Source: Legionella sp. (GTDB taxonomy: Bacteria; Pseudomonadota; Gammaproteobacteria; Legionellales; Legionellaceae). From it: DNA of 64,000 bases. Position 1 is the first letter of the stretch. The number at the start of each line of letters is the position of its first letter. Shown one piece after another: positions 57,365 to 64,000 of this stretch. The notes beneath the pieces are model-generated. The model ran no database searches. It saw nothing but the letters and a program-made list of their open reading frames with translations, and was not told where the DNA came from. The stretch covers positions 62,001 to 126,000 of the forward strand of contig JACCWN010000028.1 of NCBI GenBank assembly GCA_013697625.1. Direction: 5' to 3'. A program made the position numbers and the translations under genes.

Positions 57365-57521
57365 ATAGTTGAGTCACAAAGAATTAATAGTTATTGATAT
57401 TTAAGATAAAAAGTTAGTGTTGCATCTCTATGAGGGTCTGTCAATAAACTGAATTTAAAAGCGCTGGCAATGACCTGCCTTAGTTCTTATAATCAGCCCT
57501 TCATTAAATCTCAAGGTATAT

Positions 57522-59015
57522 ATGAAATCAAGAATGATAGGTCTCAGTGTGCTCTTGATGTTTTTTTTATCTGCTTTCTTGCAGACAAAAATGTATCTTG
57601 ATTGGGACTTATTATTCACCTTGGAAGGGGGTAGGCGGTTATTAGAAGGCGGTGATTACTTTCATGACCTTTTTGAAAATAACCCACCTCTTATTTATTA
57701 TTTTAGCATGGGTATTGTTTATTTCTCTCAGATAACCGGACTACAAGCTGCTTTTATTTATAAATTATATATCTATCTAATGGCGGGTTATTCGATAGGT
57801 ATGAGCTATTATCTTTTGGATACAAAGCAGACATGGCGAGCCCTATTGGTGCCTGCCTTAGCTTTTTGCTTACTTCTTATTCCGGTGAATACTTTTGGAG
57901 AACGCGAGCACATCATGATTGCCTTGGTTTTTCCATATTTCTTATTAAGATTTGGTCCTCAAATATATAATTTGGGATTAAGAACAATCATTAGTCTTTT
58001 TGCAGGGTTGGGCTTTGCATTAAAGCCACATTTCTTATTGGCTTTAATATCTGCAGAATTGTTATTTTCCATGAGGCAAAAGTCTTGGTTACACAGTTTG
58101 TGTTTAGAACCTTGTATTGTAGTATTGGTGCAAATTGTTTATATGATAACCATAGTCACCTATATGCCTGATTTTTATCAAAAGGTATTGCCTCTGATTA
58201 TGGAATATTATGCTTTTAACAGAGCCAGCATTCTATTCCTTATTAGCAATCCGCCAGTAATTGCATGTATGGTATCTTTAGGGGTGAGTGCCTGTTTACC
58301 AAGACCCTGGCCCGTCTTTATTCAATTATTCTGCATGCTGGGAGTAGCTTTTACCCTGTCTTATTTTTTACAAGGCAAAGGCTGGTATTATCATCTTCTG
58401 CCTGTGATTACTGTCACCGTTTTATGGATGGCGGTGTTGGCTCATCAACTGCTTTTTAAGCTCCAGCAGCATAAAATGTATCCTGTTTTATTAATTGTTC
58501 TAATAGGATCTTTTTTTTTCTGCATCCTGCTACCTATGATTGAAAGATACAAAGTCTTCATAACCTGTTATACACAAGACACATGCGGCTACGCATCGCT
58601 GATAAGCTTTGCAAAAAATCATGCTAAAAATAAACCAATATACTTTTTTACAACACAAATGCAATACAGCATTCCCATCATTTATTATTCCCAAACAAAA
58701 CATGCTTCTAGGTTTGCAACCCTATGGGTAATATCAGGCATGCTGAATAAAGAAATAGGCCTAAACGGGATTTGTGACCAAGTTTGCATGGATGGAAAAA
58801 CACGGGTCCGAAACTTTATTATTGAAGACATCAACCGCTACCAACCAAGTCTTGTTTTTGTGGATATATCTCCGTCCAAAGCCTATATCCATAGACCATT
58901 TGATTATCTGCCCTTTATGAAGCAATCACCTGAGTTTATGCAACTGTGGTCACATTATCATTATGTAAAAACGATAGGTCAGTATGCTGTATATAGCCGA
59001 TTATCCTCTCCATGA
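57522..59015 (+). CDS. GT-C-like polytopic membrane protein
   Basis: 497 residues with about ten hydrophobic segments and a soluble C-terminal part (from about 370). The first periplasmic loop has an Asp in YLDWDLLFTLEGGRRLL and the segment YFHDLFENNPPLIYYFSMG. The Glu-x-x-Pro-Pro-Leu pattern is typical of ArnT/PMT-type GT-C transferases that use polyprenyl-phosphate sugars. GEREHIM follows. The sugar and acceptor are unknown. It stands alone between gpx and the TrmY-like gene. Confidence 0.7.
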   Translation: MKSRMIGLSVLLMFFLSAFLQTKMYLDWDLLFTLEGGRRLLEGGDYFHDLFENNPPLIYYFSMGIVYFSQITGLQAAFIYKLYIYLMAGYSIGMSYYLLDTKQTWRALLVPALAFCLLLIPVNTFGEREHIMIALVFPYFLLRFGPQIYNLGLRTIISLFAGLGFALKPHFLLALISAELLFSMRQKSWLHSLCLEPCIVVLVQIVYMITIVTYMPDFYQKVLPLIMEYYAFNRASILFLISNPPVIACMVSLGVSACLPRPWPVFIQLFCMLGVAFTLSYFLQGKGWYYHLLPVITVTVLWMAVLAHQLLFKLQQHKMYPVLLIVLIGSFFFCILLPMIERYKVFITCYTQDTCGYASLISFAKNHAKNKPIYFFTTQMQYSIPIIYYSQTKHASRFATLWVISGMLNKEIGLNGICDQVCMDGKTRVRNFIIEDINRYQPSLVFVDISPSKAYIHRPFDYLPFMKQSPEFMQLWSHYHYVKTIGQYAVYSRLSSP

Positions 59016-59084
59016 TGATGGACCAAAGGTTGTATGTGCCAACAAGCCCTGGTAAAATTTAATAATTAACAAGCTAAACCCATC

Positions 59085-59684
59085 ATGCGCACATTCATCA
59101 TTAAGGCCAGGAAAGGCACTACCCGTTGGGAACGTGTTCGACAGCAAGTAGGATCCAAAGAGCACATAGAGGTTATCGCTCATTCCGTCATCAATGCCTT
59201 TTTTATCTCCAGCGATTTTAGAAGAGATGTTGAAGTATATATTGTATTGGACAGTTCTGAGGATTTTCCTCGGACCATTCGCTTAGCAGGTAATGAAGGG
59301 ATATCGATTTCTGGTTTCCATGAAGAGGCTGTGCTCCAATTAATTGAGCACAGCCTGAAACAATCTCAGGGTTTACAAAAAGATAAAATGGTACAGGTGG
59401 CTCCTGGTGTTCAGGTGTATGGCTATGGATTTGAGCGTTTAATCAGTCATTTAATTTTGACTAAAACCATTTATTTGCTTGAACATAAAGGGGCTGATAT
59501 TAGAACCCATGACTTTGAACCTAACCCAGTATTCATATTAACCGATCATTTGGTCATGCCTCAAAAAACCCTAAAAGGTCTCAAACGTCAGGGTTTGAAA
59601 ACCATCAGTTTAGGAAAAAAAATATTGTTTGCTTCTCAATGTATCGTGCTTTTGAACCATGAAATGGACTTGCAAGACATATAA
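59085..59684 (+). CDS. TrmY-like tRNA pseudouridine N1-methyltransferase
   Basis: 199 residues of the SPOUT-type COG1901 family. The start MRTFIIKARKGTTRWERVRQ, the middle VYIVLDSSEDFPRTIRL and the SAM-binding end PNPVFILTDHLVMPQKTL match archaeal TrmY, which methylates N1 of pseudouridine 54 in tRNA. Bacteria normally carry 5-methyluridine at 54, so the bacterial substrate is unclear. It is followed by the DUF3309-like gene and appears to have its own start region. The family call is firm; the substrate is not. Confidence 0.85.
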   Translation: MRTFIIKARKGTTRWERVRQQVGSKEHIEVIAHSVINAFFISSDFRRDVEVYIVLDSSEDFPRTIRLAGNEGISISGFHEEAVLQLIEHSLKQSQGLQKDKMVQVAPGVQVYGYGFERLISHLILTKTIYLLEHKGADIRTHDFEPNPVFILTDHLVMPQKTLKGLKRQGLKTISLGKKILFASQCIVLLNHEMDLQDI

Positions 59685-59757
59685 TCCTTTTCATAATTAG
59701 ACATATTGATTTAAACTATGGTATGGTTTAAGGGCACATAATTTCTTGGAGAAACAC

Positions 59758-59919
59758 ATGCTTGGGACTGTATTACTTGTTGTATTGGTACTTGTTTTAA
59801 TTGGGGCTTTACCTACATGGGGTCATAGTAGAAATTGGGGATATGGACCTTCTGGATTGATTGGTACCATCTTAATTATTATAATCATATTGGCTTTGTT
59901 GGGTCGTCTTCCTTTATAA
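59758..59919 (+). CDS. DUF3309-like 53-residue membrane miniprotein
   Basis: 53 residues, with GGAG seven bases upstream of the ATG. Two hydrophobic helices (LLVVLVLVLIGALP and GTILIIIIILALLG) flank a Trp/Gly-rich loop TWGHSRNWGYGPSG. This layout is the DUF3309 pattern, widespread and unstudied in proteobacteria. It lies between the TrmY-like gene and selO. Confidence 0.82.
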   Translation: MLGTVLLVVLVLVLIGALPTWGHSRNWGYGPSGLIGTILIIIIILALLGRLPL

Positions 59920-59982
59920 GTTTAATCTAAGTACAAAAATGGATCAGGTTATTTTTTCCTGATCCCACATGTGATTTTATTT

Positions 59983-61443
59983 ATGAATGATCAAACAGTT
60001 GGCTGGAATTTTGACAATAGCTATGCAAAACTTCCTGAACATTTTTATACCAAAGTTGCTCCCACTGTAGTCGCTCATCCTCAGCTTCTGATACTAAATA
60101 AAGAATTAAGTAAGCAACTCGGATTACATCTTACCAACCTATCACAGGAGCAACTGGCGCAACTGTTTTCTGGAAATGTTTTACCTAAAGGAGCCCTACC
60201 ACTTGCTCAGGCCTACGCTGGCCATCAATTTGGCTACTTTACCATGTTGGGTGATGGTAGAGCTCATTTATTAGGTGAACATGTGACCCCAGATGGCCAA
60301 CGGGTTGATATTCAACTAAAAGGATCTGGCCGTACACCTTATGGTTTACGTGGAGATGGAAGAGCCGCTATTGAGCCCATGCTCAGGGAATATATCCTTA
60401 GTGAAGCCATGGATGCTTTGAATATCCCAACTACCCGCAGTCTGGCTGTTGTCACGACTGGAGAGTTGGTTCGCAGAGAAACCATGTTACCAGGCGCCAT
60501 TCTTACACGCATTGCTTCAAGTCATGTTCGAGTTGGAAGTTTTGAGTATCTATCTGCACATAATGATATCTCTGGGCTTAAAATGCTAGCAGATTATGTG
60601 ATTGCAAGACATTACCCAGAAGCAAAACTTTCTAAGAATCCTTATCTGCAATTACTGTTGCTTGTAATCAAAAAACAAATTACTTTAATTGTACATTGGA
60701 TGCGAGTTGGTTTTATCCATGGAGTAATGAATACAGATAATATGTCCATATCTGGAGAAACCATTGATTATGGGCCCTGTGCCTTTATGGATACGTATGA
60801 CCCCAATACTGTTTTTAGCTCCATTGACAGTCAAGGGCGTTACAGTTATATAAACCAGCCCAAAATGGCCCAATGGAATTTAGCCCGTTTTGCAGAAACT
60901 TTATTGCCCTTATTAGACGAAGATAAAAACATTGCAATTGAGCTTGCCACAGCTGCAATCAATGATTTTCAACCTCTATATCAAAGCGCATGGCTTGTCA
61001 TGATGAGACAAAAACTGGGATTGACTGGTGATCAAAGAGGCGATGAGGACTTGATAAATGAGATATTACAGTGGATGAAGCAGCAGGCTGTGGATTATAC
61101 CAATACGTTTAGAGCTTTAAGTACTCTTGAACATCCCAATGACCCAGTTTATAACTGTAAACCTTTTACCAGCTGGTATGATCGTTGGCAATCAAGGCTC
61201 AAACAAAATGAGCAGCCGCACCAATCTTCAGGTCAATTGATGCAGACTAATAATCCTGCTATCATTCCCCGCAATCACAAAGTAGCCCAAGCGCTTGAAG
61301 CTGCATCCAAGGGAAATCTTGAGCCACTACATGCTTTATTACAAGTATTAAAAACTCCTTATACTGATAATCCAGCAAACAAAGATTACCAATCACCCCC
61401 GAGTCCAAAAGAGCGTGTGTATCAAACTTTTTGTGGGACTTAA
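59983..61443 (+). CDS. selO: Protein adenylyltransferase SelO (YdiU)
   Basis: 486 residues from the ATG at 59983; a GTG four codons upstream is an alternative. SelO is a pseudokinase that transfers AMP to Ser, Thr or Tyr of proteins, acting in redox defence. Signatures are AYAGHQFGYFTMLGDGRAHL, LKGSGRTPYGLRGDGRAAIE with the adenylylation residues, and HGVMNTDNMSISGETIDYGP with the metal ligands (Asn and Asp). The end YQTFCGT has a Cys near the terminus. No selenocysteine is implied. Its stop overlaps the ORF of the next gene. Confidence 0.94.
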   Translation: MNDQTVGWNFDNSYAKLPEHFYTKVAPTVVAHPQLLILNKELSKQLGLHLTNLSQEQLAQLFSGNVLPKGALPLAQAYAGHQFGYFTMLGDGRAHLLGEHVTPDGQRVDIQLKGSGRTPYGLRGDGRAAIEPMLREYILSEAMDALNIPTTRSLAVVTTGELVRRETMLPGAILTRIASSHVRVGSFEYLSAHNDISGLKMLADYVIARHYPEAKLSKNPYLQLLLLVIKKQITLIVHWMRVGFIHGVMNTDNMSISGETIDYGPCAFMDTYDPNTVFSSIDSQGRYSYINQPKMAQWNLARFAETLLPLLDEDKNIAIELATAAINDFQPLYQSAWLVMMRQKLGLTGDQRGDEDLINEILQWMKQQAVDYTNTFRALSTLEHPNDPVYNCKPFTSWYDRWQSRLKQNEQPHQSSGQLMQTNNPAIIPRNHKVAQALEAASKGNLEPLHALLQVLKTPYTDNPANKDYQSPPSPKERVYQTFCGT

Positions 61444-61466
61444 CAAAGAATTTTCAAGGAGCTGTC

Positions 61467-61865
61467 TTGTTTAGTAAATCCTACTCGTTATTTTTTTTAC
61501 TGGTTCTTGTTGCCACTGGCCATGCACATGAGTATGGAACCACGGAAGGCATTCATAGAACGGATCTAACCAGTACATGGTGTGGGAATTTGATTTTGTC
61601 CACCAAAGTTGGTAAAAAAACCGCTAACGGGGTTTGTAATTATACCTTTGAAACTGTATCCACAGGTGTTGATTATTGTGGACCTTTTTATTTAAATGCT
61701 TTTTTATTAGAAAAAAATGCTGGTTTGGGCTTTGATTGTGCTGCTACCCATGTTTATTCTAATGTATCCAAAAAAGATGGTTTAGATGAGTATCTGCTGC
61801 TTGCAGATGAAAATGGTCATTATATTGATACACATAAACCTACCGGCCATATAAATTTAGAATAA
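61467..61865 (+). CDS. Secreted Cys-containing protein, unknown
   Basis: 132 residues from TTG 61467, placed seven bases after AAGGAG; the open frame begins at 61431 inside selO. A signal peptide (SLFFLLVLVATGHAHEYG) is followed by a small domain with four Cys (STWCGNL, GVCNYTF, DYCGPFY, FDCAATH). I do not recognise it. Its end overlaps the convergent gene by nine bases. Confidence 0.65.
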   Translation: MFSKSYSLFFLLVLVATGHAHEYGTTEGIHRTDLTSTWCGNLILSTKVGKKTANGVCNYTFETVSTGVDYCGPFYLNAFLLEKNAGLGFDCAATHVYSNVSKKDGLDEYLLLADENGHYIDTHKPTGHINLE

Positions 61866-62402
61866 TTCGATTGCATTTTTAAATTGATTTAGATCACAAC
61901 AATCAGCGGGTTCATTTTTGAAATTGTTTCTTTTGCGGTGTAATAAGCTAAAAATTGACTTTTCAATTTGAGCAATTTCTGATTGAAAAGTTGGTGAGGT
62001 TGTTTCAGATGCTCCTAAATCAACAAATGATTTTCGAAAAGTGGTATCTATGAGGTGGTCTTGTTTAATTTCTATTAGTTGATGGCGCATTTTTCTAATG
62101 ACTTGATTTAGTTCATGATGGATATGATTATCTCGAGTAAAACAAGCATTGTCCACCCCCATCAGTATCCCAGCAATTAAAGCCACACCTAAAATACCCC
62201 ACCCCAACACTGGGATGGCGGCAAAACTTGTGAATAAGCCTAAGCCTGTGAACACCCCACCAACCCCTGCACTGCATCCAGCAATGGAACCATAAGTGCC
62301 TACAAAACCAAAAAAAGCATCAACCAACATATCACCTACAGGCGCTTTGGGTGCAGTAAGCTTTGTGACTTCTTCCATCAAAATTTCATTATCCCATTTC
62401 AT
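61857..62402 (-). CDS. Membrane protein with Gly-rich hairpin, unknown
   Basis: 181 residues. A Gly-rich hydrophobic hairpin spans about residues 28-85 (GGVFTGLGLFTSFAAIPVLG, then WGILGVALIAGILMG). The rest is a charged helical tail with a short Cys pair near the end. The start is uncertain: AGGA abuts the ATG, and an ATG eight codons on is an alternative. Its layout resembles the gene just upstream, so the two may be paralogues or parts of one ancestral gene. Confidence 0.55.
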   Translation of the reverse strand: MKWDNEILMEEVTKLTAPKAPVGDMLVDAFFGFVGTYGSIAGCSAGVGGVFTGLGLFTSFAAIPVLGWGILGVALIAGILMGVDNACFTRDNHIHHELNQVIRKMRHQLIEIKQDHLIDTTFRKSFVDLGASETTSPTFQSEIAQIEKSIFSLLHRKRNNFKNEPADCCDLNQFKNAIELF

Positions 62403-62412
62403 TCCTGAATGT

Positions 62413-62796
62413 TTAGCACCTACTGATCTGCAAAATTTGATACAAAGGCGAATGGGTACCTTGGTGATAAGCTATATGAGTATCCTTAGCTAAATCATCC
62501 TTTGGATTAGAATTAGAAAGACTATCTAAATAATCTTGCACAACGCCTGCTAATTTAGTTTGGTTTTTTTTATATTTATCAAAAAACTGTACTTGTTCAT
62601 CCTTCATGCGTTTATAGGAAAAATACAAAATAGCCAAAGCTACCCCAGTAAACAACACAAGACATGGAATTGCTAATACAAGGGATACCAAACTACCAAT
62701 AACACCTCCAATTAAGTTAAAAACAATGCCAAAAGTGGGCCAGGCCAAACCTGCTCCAGAACCTATACCATTGAAGGTAGATCTAAATACGAACAT
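62413..62796 (-). CDS. Membrane protein, unknown (partner of 61857-62402)
   Basis: 127 residues. A hydrophobic hairpin (about 15-60, with GIVFNLIGGVIGSLVSLVLA and GVALAILYFSY) is followed by a charged helix (RMKDEQVQFFDKYKKNQTKL). It ends ten bases before the next gene in the same direction. Hairpin-plus-coil proteins of this kind occur among Legionella effectors that insert into host membranes, but there is no export signal I can cite. Confidence 0.55.
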   Translation of the reverse strand: MFVFRSTFNGIGSGAGLAWPTFGIVFNLIGGVIGSLVSLVLAIPCLVLFTGVALAILYFSYKRMKDEQVQFFDKYKKNQTKLAGVVQDYLDSLSNSNPKDDLAKDTHIAYHQGTHSPLYQILQISRC

Positions 62797-62964
62797 AATT
62801 AATTATGGCCCTTTTTTTTATAATTGTAATATTCTAATGCAAAGAAGCTTAAATTTTAAGCTTTATTTTATTAAAGGATGGAAATCCACTTATAGTTTGG
62901 TAAATAACTAAAAAATATATCCCATTAAACCATAAAAATGTATATAAGCTTTTCCGTTTCATAC

Positions 62965-62994
62965 TTGCTTTGTTTGCTAAAAATAACGTACAGT
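62965..62994 (+). promoter_or_regulatory. Possible sigma-70 promoter of the outer-membrane protein gene
   Basis: TTGCTT (62965-62970) and TACAGT (62989-62994) with an 18-base spacer lie about 40 bases before the start codon. Confidence 0.4.
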
Positions 62995-63035
62995 AATCGA
63001 TATTAAATTCTATAAAAATGCAGGGGAACTATTAT

Positions 63036-63785
63036 ATGTATCATCGTGTAATTATTTCTGGATTCATTGCTGGTATTATGGCTACACAAACCTATGCAGG
63101 TACCATGGGAGAAGCAGCACCAGCTGACAACGGAAATTGGGTGGTTTCTTTCAGTTTAGGTCCAGTTTGGGCGGATGCTGGTGAGACACAAACATTTTTT
63201 TTAACCCCTGATATCGAAAAAACCTATGTAGCTTCCCATAACAACGATGTCCTAACTTCCGGTGAGGTGTTTGTTGGTTACCAAAACAAAATATCCTCGG
63301 TTTGGTATGGCCAATTAGGGATTGCACTGGCGTCAACCAGTGGTGCTGAATTACAAGGCATTATTTGGGACGATGCTGATCCCCAATTTGATAATTACAG
63401 TTATAGATATAGGGTACAAAACAACAGAGTAGCTGTGAAAGGTAAACTTTTACTTGATAAGGGATATTGGTTGATGCCCTGGGTGAGTGCAAGCTTGGGG
63501 GTAGGTTTTAATCGAGCATATGACTATACCAACACCCCATTGATATTTGAAGCAGAGACTAATCCTAATTTTAGCAATCACACAGAGACTGCCTTTACCT
63601 ACACATTGGGTGTTGGATTGCAAAAATGTATTAATGACCATTGGCAAGTGGGCGCAGGTTATGAATTCACTGATTGGGGTCATAGCGAATTAGGTAGAGC
63701 ACCTGGGCAAACTTTAAATACTGGTTTAAGACTCAACCACCTAGAGACCAATGGTTTGATGTTTAACCTGACGTATGTATGTTAG
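63036..63785 (+). CDS. Outer-membrane beta-barrel protein (OmpW/opacity-like)
   Basis: 249 residues from the ATG at 63036, with AGGGGAAC upstream; the ATG at 63018 is less well placed. A signal peptide (IISGFIAGIMATQTYA) is followed by alternating beta strands with an aromatic girdle (WVVSFSLGPVWADA, GEVFVGYQNKI, YTLGVGLQKCINDHWQVGAG) and ends FNLTYVC. This is a porin-like small barrel of about eight strands, of the type abundant in Legionella. The terminal Cys is unusual, as barrels usually end in Phe or Tyr-x-Phe. Confidence 0.82.
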   Translation: MYHRVIISGFIAGIMATQTYAGTMGEAAPADNGNWVVSFSLGPVWADAGETQTFFLTPDIEKTYVASHNNDVLTSGEVFVGYQNKISSVWYGQLGIALASTSGAELQGIIWDDADPQFDNYSYRYRVQNNRVAVKGKLLLDKGYWLMPWVSASLGVGFNRAYDYTNTPLIFEAETNPNFSNHTETAFTYTLGVGLQKCINDHWQVGAGYEFTDWGHSELGRAPGQTLNTGLRLNHLETNGLMFNLTYVC

Positions 63786-63841
63786 CTGTGTATTCGACAA
63801 TAGGTTAAGCACCTCATATCAGGCAACAGCCTGGGTTGCAT

Positions 63842-63862
63842 AAAGGCCCTGTTTGGGCCTTT
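63842..63862 (+). terminator. Probable terminator of the barrel gene
   Basis: Perfect 8-base arms AAAGGCCC and GGGCCTTT with a TGTTT loop stand about 55 bases after the stop, followed by AGCTTTTG. Confidence 0.6.
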
Positions 63863-63961
63863 AGCTTTTGATGTTCCCTTCTAAAAATTCATAATAAACA
63901 ATGCTTGTTTTTCTCAAAAAATTACAGTAAACATTGTATAGATTACATAAGAGATAAACGC

Positions 63962-64000
63962 ATGACATCCTCTTTCCCTCTATATTATGAGACATTTGGT
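63962..64000 (+). CDS. Start of a probable alpha/beta hydrolase gene (partial)
   Basis: Thirteen codons remain before the right edge: MTSSFPLYYETFG. AGAGA stands eight bases before the ATG. The LYYETFG phrase is a common opening of alpha/beta hydrolases (first strand plus a Gly before the next loop), but the visible part is too short to prove it. Confidence 0.4.
   Translation, partial: MTSSFPLYYETFG

Noticed and set aside
1-64000. Phage-defence or toxin-antitoxin system
   Set aside because: No nuclease, reverse transcriptase, STAND ATPase, restriction-modification or toxin-antitoxin pair could be recognised in the window.

Overview
The window looks like a chromosomal segment of a Legionella or close Legionellaceae relative. 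The evidence is AT-rich DNA, a surE-nlpD-rpoS cluster next to homogentisate dioxygenase, a fused LplT/PlsC/acyl-ACP-synthetase lysophospholipid recycling protein, a LqsR/LqsS-type response regulator and kinase, and several large proteins without housekeeping domains of the kind seen among Dot/Icm substrates. The genus call is inference from gene content. No rRNA, tRNA, CRISPR array or complete insertion sequence was seen.

Layout. 1-6.0 kb: a truncated unknown gene, recO-era, a divergent coiled-coil protein, then yebC-ruvC-ruvA without ruvB. 6.2-12.6 kb: hmgA convergent with rpoS; an EexN-like lipoprotein-surE-nlpD-rpoS run; NAD malic enzyme convergent with a chagasin-like protease inhibitor. 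12.7-20.5 kb: ETF-ubiquinone oxidoreductase, dnaE, and a translationally coupled pair resembling decaprenyl-phosphoribose synthase plus an AftB-like GT-C transferase. 20.5-23.1 kb: a decayed island with an IS5-type and an IS66-type remnant, two tiny secreted Cys proteins and hairpins. 23.1-32.6 kb: a phosphoglycosyl transferase, an APC permease, an MFS transporter, the Aas fusion and an O-antigen-ligase-like protein. 32.6-38.1 kb: hfq-hflX, then aguB-speA-aguA, which takes arginine to putrescine. 38.0-43.1 kb: a 447-residue protein ending in Cys-Cys behind a PmrA-like promoter, then the LqsR/LqsS-like module. 43.2-47.1 kb: hemC-hemD-hemX-hemY. 47.3-49.5 kb: a protein of four ~95-residue repeats, then a three-unit 217-bp DNA repeat array. 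49.5-54.4 kb: rpsU-yqeY-dnaG-rpoD, with a strong promoter and palindromic repeats. 54.6-64 kb: a broken TIG/Lcl-type secreted protein gene, glutathione peroxidase, a GT-C-like membrane protein, a TrmY-like methyltransferase, a DUF3309-like miniprotein, SelO, membrane and secreted unknowns, an outer-membrane barrel protein, and the first codons of a probable hydrolase.

Working together. Three sets touch stress and stationary-phase control (rpoS, hfq, Lqs-like). Two biosynthetic sets are complete enough to read as pathways: putrescine, and uroporphyrinogen III. A scattered set serves the envelope: the arabinosyl-like pair, sugar transferase, O-antigen ligase, GT-C protein and NlpD. The most interesting parts are the Lqs-like module without a synthase, the D-arabinofuranose-type glycosylation pair, the PmrA-like box before the Cys-Cys protein, the four-repeat protein, and the archaeal-type TrmY homologue. 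Function calls rest on motif recognition by eye; no database search was run.
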